Shown here: in pieces, positions 59,996-64,000 of the stretch | Layout of the letters: each line of letters starts with the position of its first letter | How positions within the stretch are numbered: position 1 is the first letter of the stretch | Assembly: GCA_943331295.2 (NCBI GenBank) | Contig: CALQLA020000004.1 | Coordinates: forward strand, 62,001 to 126,000 | Reading direction: 5' to 3' | DNA from: Bordetella parapertussis | GTDB taxonomy: Bacteria > Pseudomonadota > Gammaproteobacteria > Burkholderiales > Casimicrobiaceae | Length of the DNA stretch: 64,000 nucleotides | Made by a program: the position numbers and the translations under genes | The notes under the pieces: model-generated | What the model saw: only the letters and a program-made list of their open reading frames with translations | Told to the model about the DNA's origin: nothing | Databases searched by the model: none

Positions 59996-61729
59996 ATGCG
60001 CGTTTCCAGGTTCTACCTTTCGACGCTGAAGGAGGCGCCCGCCGAGGCGGACGTCGTCAGCCAGAAGCTCATGCTGCGGTCCGGGATGATCAGGAAGCTC
60101 GGCGCCGGCATCTACACGTGGATGCCGCTCGGACTCATCACGCTGCGCAAGGTGGAGGCGATCGTCCGCGAGGAAATGAATCGCGCCGGCGGGGTCGAGG
60201 TGATGATGCCGGCCGTGCAGCCGGCCGAGCTGTGGCAGGAAACCGGCCGCTGGGACCTGTTCGGCCCGCAGATGCTGAAGATCCGCGACCGCCACGACCG
60301 CGATTTCGCGTTCGGCCCGACGCACGAGGAAGTGATCACCGACATCGTGCGCAAGGAGGTCCGGAGCTACCGCCAGCTGCCGGTCAACTTCTACCAGATC
60401 CAGGTGAAGTTCCGCGACGAGATCCGCCCGCGCTTCGGCGTGATGCGCGCGCGCGAATTCATCATGAAGGACGCGTACTCGTTCGACGTCGACCCGGCGG
60501 CGATGCTGAAGAGCTACCAGGCGATGTACGCCGCCTACGAGCGGATCTTCTCGCGGCTGGGCCTCACGTTCCGCGCCGTCGCCGCCGACACCGGCGCGAT
60601 CGGCGGCAGCGCCTCGCACGAGTTCCAGGTGCTCGCGGATTCGGGCGAGGATGCGATCGCCTGGTGCCCGCAATCCCAGTACGCCGCCAACGTCGAGCTG
60701 GCCGAGGCGGTGGCGCCCCCCGGCCCCCGTCCGCTCCCGGCCGCGCCGATGGCGAAGGTCCCGACGCCCGGCATCGCCACCTGCGAGGGCGTCGCGGAAC
60801 TGCTGGGCCTCCCGCTGGAGCGCACGGTCAAGTGCATCATGCTGGCGGCGGACGACGGCGTCGCCGCGCCGCGCGTCCACATGCTGCTGCTGCGCGGCGA
60901 CCACACGCTGAACGAGATCAAGGTCAACAAGATTCCCGGGCTGGAGAAATTCCGGTGGGCGACCGAAGCCGAGATCGTCGCGGCGACCGGCGCGCCTCCG
61001 GGCTATCTCGGCCCGGTGGGGATCGCTGCGGACCTGCCGCTGATCGCCGACCGCTCGGTCGCCGTGATGGCCGATTTCGTCTGCGGCGCCAACGAGCGCG
61101 ATTTCCACCTCTCGGGCGTCAACTTCGGCCGCGACTGCCGCGTTCCCGACGGCATCTCCGACCTGCGCAACGTGGTCGCCGGCGACCCGTCGCCCGACGG
61201 CCGCGGCACACTGGAGATCCTGCGCGGCATCGAGGTCGGCCACGTTTTCGCCCTCGGCACCAAGTATTCGGAGGCGATGGGTGCAACCTATCTCGACGCC
61301 GACGGTCAATCCAGGCTGATCGAGATGGGCTGCTACGGCATCGGCGTCACGCGCGTCGTGGCGGCGGCGATCGAGCAGAACAACGACGCCAGGGGCATCA
61401 TCTGGCCGGCACCGATCGCACCGTTCGCGGTCGCGATCGCGCCGGTCGGGTACGACCGCAACGAGGCGGTGAAGGCGCTCGCCGACAGGCTGCACGACGA
61501 ACTGGAACGGGAGGGCATCGAGGTGCTGCTGGACGACCGCGGCGAGCGCCCCGGCGTGATGTTCGCCGACCTCGAGCTGATCGGGATCCCGCACCGGATC
61601 ACGATCGGCGACCGCGGCCTCAAGGAAGGCAACGTCGAGTACCAGGCGCGACGCGACGCGAAGGCGACCCCGGTCCCGGTCGCGGATATCGCCGCATTCA
61701 TTCGCGCGCAGGTGGCGGCGAAGGGCTGA
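59996..61729 (+). CDS. proS: Prolyl-tRNA synthetase
   Basis: The product is 577 aa, a class II aminoacyl-tRNA synthetase of the bacterial type. Motif 1 and 2 regions include [22 protein letters not shown] and [25 protein letters not shown]. The inserted YbaK-like editing domain occupies residues about 220-400 ([32 protein letters not shown]). Motif 3 is [14 protein letters not shown], and the C-terminal anticodon domain starts at [15 protein letters not shown]. The ATG at 59996 gives [20 protein letters not shown], the standard start. Confidence 0.97.
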   Translation: MRVSRFYLSTLKEAPAEADVVSQKLMLRSGMIRKLGAGIYTWMPLGLITLRKVEAIVREEMNRAGGVEVMMPAVQPAELWQETGRWDLFGPQMLKIRDRHDRDFAFGPTHEEVITDIVRKEVRSYRQLPVNFYQIQVKFRDEIRPRFGVMRAREFIMKDAYSFDVDPAAMLKSYQAMYAAYERIFSRLGLTFRAVAADTGAIGGSASHEFQVLADSGEDAIAWCPQSQYAANVELAEAVAPPGPRPLPAAPMAKVPTPGIATCEGVAELLGLPLERTVKCIMLAADDGVAAPRVHMLLLRGDHTLNEIKVNKIPGLEKFRWATEAEIVAATGAPPGYLGPVGIAADLPLIADRSVAVMADFVCGANERDFHLSGVNFGRDCRVPDGISDLRNVVAGDPSPDGRGTLEILRGIEVGHVFALGTKYSEAMGATYLDADGQSRLIEMGCYGIGVTRVVAAAIEQNNDARGIIWPAPIAPFAVAIAPVGYDRNEAVKALADRLHDELEREGIEVLLDDRGERPGVMFADLELIGIPHRITIGDRGLKEGNVEYQARRDAKATPVPVADIAAFIRAQVAAKG

Positions 61730-61744
61730 TGGCACGCGGCGTGC

Positions 61745-62464
61745 ATGGATGACGGCGAGACGACGCTCCGGACAATGATGGCGATGACGACGGCAACGCA
61801 CCAGGCACTGCGCAGCATTGCGGGGACCGCGGCCGCGGCAGTGGCCGCGCTGCTCGTCGCCGTCGCGCCGCTGCCCGCGCGCGCCGGCGCGCAGGTCGAG
61901 GAACGGCTGGCGCCGTCGGTGGTCACGGTCATGTCGCGCGCGATTTCCGACCAGCCGGTGCCCGCGAACTACGGCGACAAGCCGGAGATCCGCGCCTGGC
62001 TCGACCAGATGTCGCCCCGGCTCGCATCACGGATGCCCGACGTGCGCTCGCGCGACGAGTTCCTGACCACGATGCACTACGAGGCGACGCGCGCCGGGCT
62101 CGACCCGCAGCTCGTGCTGGGCGTCATCCAGCACGAGAGCGCGTTCCGCAAGTACGCGATCTCGATCGCCGGCGCACGCGGCTTCATGCAGGTGATGCCG
62201 TTCTGGGCGAAGCTGATCGGGTCGACCGAGCACAACCTGTTCCACCTGCGCACCAACCTCCGCTACGGCTGCGTGATCCTGCGCCACTACCTAGACATCG
62301 AGAGCGGCGACGTCTACCGCGCGCTCGGCCGCTACAACGGCAGCCTCGGGCAGCCGGAGTACCCCAGCGCGGTGATGGCGGGGTGGAACCGGAACTGGGT
62401 GTATACGCCGGGATCGAGCGGCAGAAAGCTGGGCGCGATCGCGCCGCCGGCCATCGCGCGCTGA
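61745..62464 (+). CDS. Soluble/periplasmic lytic transglycosylase (SLT domain)
   Basis: The product is 239 aa. A signal peptide is visible ([25 protein letters not shown]). The SLT domain has the catalytic Glu in [31 protein letters not shown], then [16 protein letters not shown] and [17 protein letters not shown]. It cleaves the glycan strand of peptidoglycan to 1,6-anhydro ends. Start is uncertain: ATG 61745 or the ATGs 30-39 nt later both leave the signal intact. It lies 15 nt after proS and 1 nt before gluQRS, so all three are likely cotranscribed. Confidence 0.88.
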   Translation: MDDGETTLRTMMAMTTATHQALRSIAGTAAAAVAALLVAVAPLPARAGAQVEERLAPSVVTVMSRAISDQPVPANYGDKPEIRAWLDQMSPRLASRMPDVRSRDEFLTTMHYEATRAGLDPQLVLGVIQHESAFRKYAISIAGARGFMQVMPFWAKLIGSTEHNLFHLRTNLRYGCVILRHYLDIESGDVYRALGRYNGSLGQPEYPSAVMAGWNRNWVYTPGSSGRKLGAIAPPAIAR

Positions 62465-62465
62465 C

Positions 62466-63422
62466 TTGAACGGCACGGCGGACCGTCCCCCGCGCCGCCG
62501 CGGCCGCTTCGCGCCGTCGCCCACCGGCGCACTGCATTTCGGCTCGCTGGTCGCAGCGCTCGCGAGCTGCTGCGACGCGCGCGTCGCCGGCGGCGAGTGG
62601 CTGGTCCGCATCGAGGACGTCGACACGCCGCGCACCCGCCCCGGCGCCGAGGCCGGCATCCTCGCCACGCTGGAGCGCTACGGCTTCGCGTGGGACGGCC
62701 CCGTGGCGCGGCAGAGCGAGCGCACCGCGCTCTACGCCGACGCGCTCGCGCGCCTCGTCGCGGCCGGCGACGCCTATCCCTGCGCCTGCACGCGCGGCGA
62801 ACTCCCGTCGGCGCCGCTCGTGGCCGGCGGCGAGCGGCGCTATCCGGGCACCTGCCGCGACGGCGTGCCGCCCGACCGCGCGCACCGCAGGCAGCGCGCA
62901 TGGCGGGTGCGCGTCGGGTCGGCGACGATCGCGTTCAACGATCGGCTTCAGGGCTGGCAGGCACAGGACCTCGGCCGCGACGCCGGCGACTTCGTCGTGC
63001 GGCGGACCGACGGGCTCTATGCGTACCAGCTTGCCGTCGTTGTCGACGACGCGCTGCAGGGCATCACCGACGTCGTGCGCGGCGCGGATCTCATCGCGTC
63101 GACGACGCGGCAGATCTTCCTGCAGCAGCGGCTCGGCTTCCCGACGCCGTCCTACCTGCACGTCCCGGTCGCTGTCGACGACAGCGGCCGCAAACTGTCG
63201 AAGTCGACTCGTGCGGCGACGCTGCCGCCGGAGCCGCTGCCCGCGCTGCTGGCGGCGTGGGGTTTCCTGGGCCAGGCCGCGCCGGCCGGCGCGGAAGCGC
63301 CCGGCACGGTGGACGAGTTCTGGCGCTTCGCGACGCGCCGCTGGGCGCCGGCGCGAATTCCACCGGTGCCTTCGCGCGCGTTCGCCGGCGGCGCCGGGTC
63401 GGCCGCGGCCGGGCCGGTATAA
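62466..63422 (+). CDS. gluQ: Glutamyl-Q tRNA(Asp) synthetase GluQRS
   Basis: The product is 318 aa from a TTG immediately after the lytic transglycosylase stop. It attaches glutamate to queuosine in tRNA-Asp. It has the class I catalytic core only: [20 protein letters not shown] (HIGH-like), [36 protein letters not shown] and RKLSKST (KMSKS-like). The anticodon-binding domain of GltX is absent. Zinc ligands are visible as CACTRGEL and the Tyr and Cys of RRYPGTC. The TAA stop is embedded in a TATAAT that may serve the next gene. Confidence 0.94.
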   Translation: MNGTADRPPRRRGRFAPSPTGALHFGSLVAALASCCDARVAGGEWLVRIEDVDTPRTRPGAEAGILATLERYGFAWDGPVARQSERTALYADALARLVAAGDAYPCACTRGELPSAPLVAGGERRYPGTCRDGVPPDRAHRRQRAWRVRVGSATIAFNDRLQGWQAQDLGRDAGDFVVRRTDGLYAYQLAVVVDDALQGITDVVRGADLIASTTRQIFLQQRLGFPTPSYLHVPVAVDDSGRKLSKSTRAATLPPEPLPALLAAWGFLGQAAPAGAEAPGTVDEFWRFATRRWAPARIPPVPSRAFAGGAGSAAAGPV

Positions 63423-63423
63423 T
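63418..63423 (+). promoter_or_regulatory. -10 box upstream of the BPH gene
   Basis: TATAAT overlaps the gluQRS stop codon and lies about 70 bp before the next ATG. No clear -35 hexamer is seen in the GC-rich upstream sequence. Confidence 0.45.
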
Positions 63424-63494
63424 CGACTGTTATTCCGGCGAGCTCCCGGCGCGAGTCGCACCGCCCGCCGCCCGCACCGCATTCCAGGCCATCC

Positions 63495-64000
63495 ATGACT
63501 ACGCTCGTCGTCGTACGCAAGAACAATGAAATCGCCATCGCCGCAGACTCCCTGACCACCTTCGGCGACACGCGCCTGTCCGCCGAGTTCGACCGCACCT
63601 CCGACAAGATCGTCCGCTACCACGGCACCTACATCGGCCTGTGCGGCAGCGCCGCCCACCAGCTCGTCTTCGAGAGCCTGCTCGCCAAGCACCACGAACT
63701 CGACTTCTCGACGAAGGCCGGCATCTTCGAGACGTTCCGGATGCTGCATCCGATCCTCAAGGAGCAGCATTTCCTCAACCCGAAGGAGGAGGAGGACGAC
63801 CCGTACGAATCGACGCAGATCACCGCGCTGGTCGCCAACGAGCACGGCATCTTCGGGGTATATTCGATGCGCGAGGTGTTCGAGTACACGCGCTTCTGGG
63901 CGGTGGGCTCCGGCCGGGAGTTCGCGCTGGGCGCGATGCACGCGCAGTACGCCCGCGCGAAGTCGGCCGCCGTCGTGGCCACCACCGGCATCGAGGCCGG
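63495..64000 (+). CDS. Proteasome-like protease subunit (BPH type), 3' end outside window
   Basis: 168 codons are visible from ATG 63495; the frame is open at the window end and was missed by the track. It begins MTTLVVVRKNNEIAIAADSLTTFGDTRLSAEFDRTSDKIVRYHGTYIGLCG. This is an Ntn-hydrolase N-terminus with Thr2 as the probable nucleophile after Met removal, Asp in AADS and Lys in TSDK at the HslV-like positions. The pattern matches the betaproteobacterial proteasome homologue (BPH), which forms a double-ring peptidase-like complex, rather than HslV; no hslU lies beside it in the window. Confidence 0.82.
   Translation, partial: MTTLVVVRKNNEIAIAADSLTTFGDTRLSAEFDRTSDKIVRYHGTYIGLCGSAAHQLVFESLLAKHHELDFSTKAGIFETFRMLHPILKEQHFLNPKEEEDDPYESTQITALVANEHGIFGVYSMREVFEYTRFWAVGSGREFALGAMHAQYARAKSAAVVATTGIEA

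Overview
The window is about 64 kb of very GC-rich DNA (roughly 70% by eye) that reads as a betaproteobacterial chromosome, most likely Burkholderiales or a close relative. The evidence is gene order and lineage-typical families: DUF3305/DUF3306, a Bug-type binding protein, the ECF sigma/DUF3619/DUF3106/RDD operon, the rlmE-ftsH-folP-glmM and bamE-dapB-...-carAB-greA blocks, ilvBHC-psd-pssA-leuA, and a BPH proteasome homologue at the right edge. No rRNA, tRNA, prophage, insertion sequence or CRISPR array was recognised.

Layout. 1-9.2 kb: a formate dehydrogenase/molybdenum-cofactor block. On the minus strand are a multi-[4Fe-4S] protein, DUF3306 and a broken DUF3305. Divergent from them are moaA, fdhD, mobA, an acyltransferase, moeA and chrA. 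9.2-18.4 kb: a PsiF-like protein, a GC-rich repeat cluster, yihY, relA, glmM, folP, ftsH and rlmE. 18.5-29.4 kb: yhbY with a long basic tail, greA, carB, carA, an SDR, dapB, bamE, fur, murJ and rpsT. 29.6-36.9 kb: argF, a Bug protein, argG, yajQ, a DUF3501/CCG-Fe-S/rubrerythrin cluster and the remnant of an AspT-type transporter. 37-45.3 kb: branched-chain amino acid and phospholipid genes (leuA with a leucine-rich leader peptide, a glycosyltransferase, pssA, psd, ilvC, ilvH, ilvB). 45.6-50.6 kb: an ECF sigma operon, a DMT exporter, ppa and a tandem hexapeptide protein. 50.7-57.9 kb: an accessory catabolic operon described below. 58-64 kb: an uncharacterised protein, a universal stress protein, proS, a lytic transglycosylase, gluQRS and the start of a BPH proteasome-like gene.

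The most interesting system is the five-gene minus-strand operon at 51.5-57.8 kb: a B12-binding small subunit, a PaaK-like CoA ligase, a MeaB-type GTPase, a mutase large subunit and a ThDP-dependent lyase. Automatic annotation would probably call the mutase methylmalonyl-CoA mutase. Its substrate-pocket residues are instead Ile88, Asp115 and Gln206, which match the 2-hydroxyisobutyryl-CoA (RCM/HCM) type. A GntR gene lies at the far end. A GTATAC-centred palindrome overlaps the -10 box of the operon promoter. The proposed pathway is: a branched or 2-hydroxy acid is activated to its CoA ester, then either isomerised to a 3-hydroxyacyl-CoA or cleaved to formyl-CoA plus a carbonyl compound.

Two dispersed palindromic repeat families run through the intergenic spaces. 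One has arms of about 32 bp at four loci. The other is a hairpin-plus-G-tract element at three loci. One copy of the first family supplies the stop codons of both convergent genes that flank it. Two genes (DUF3305 and the AspT remnant) show internal deletions plus frameshifts, which are either real decay or assembly error.
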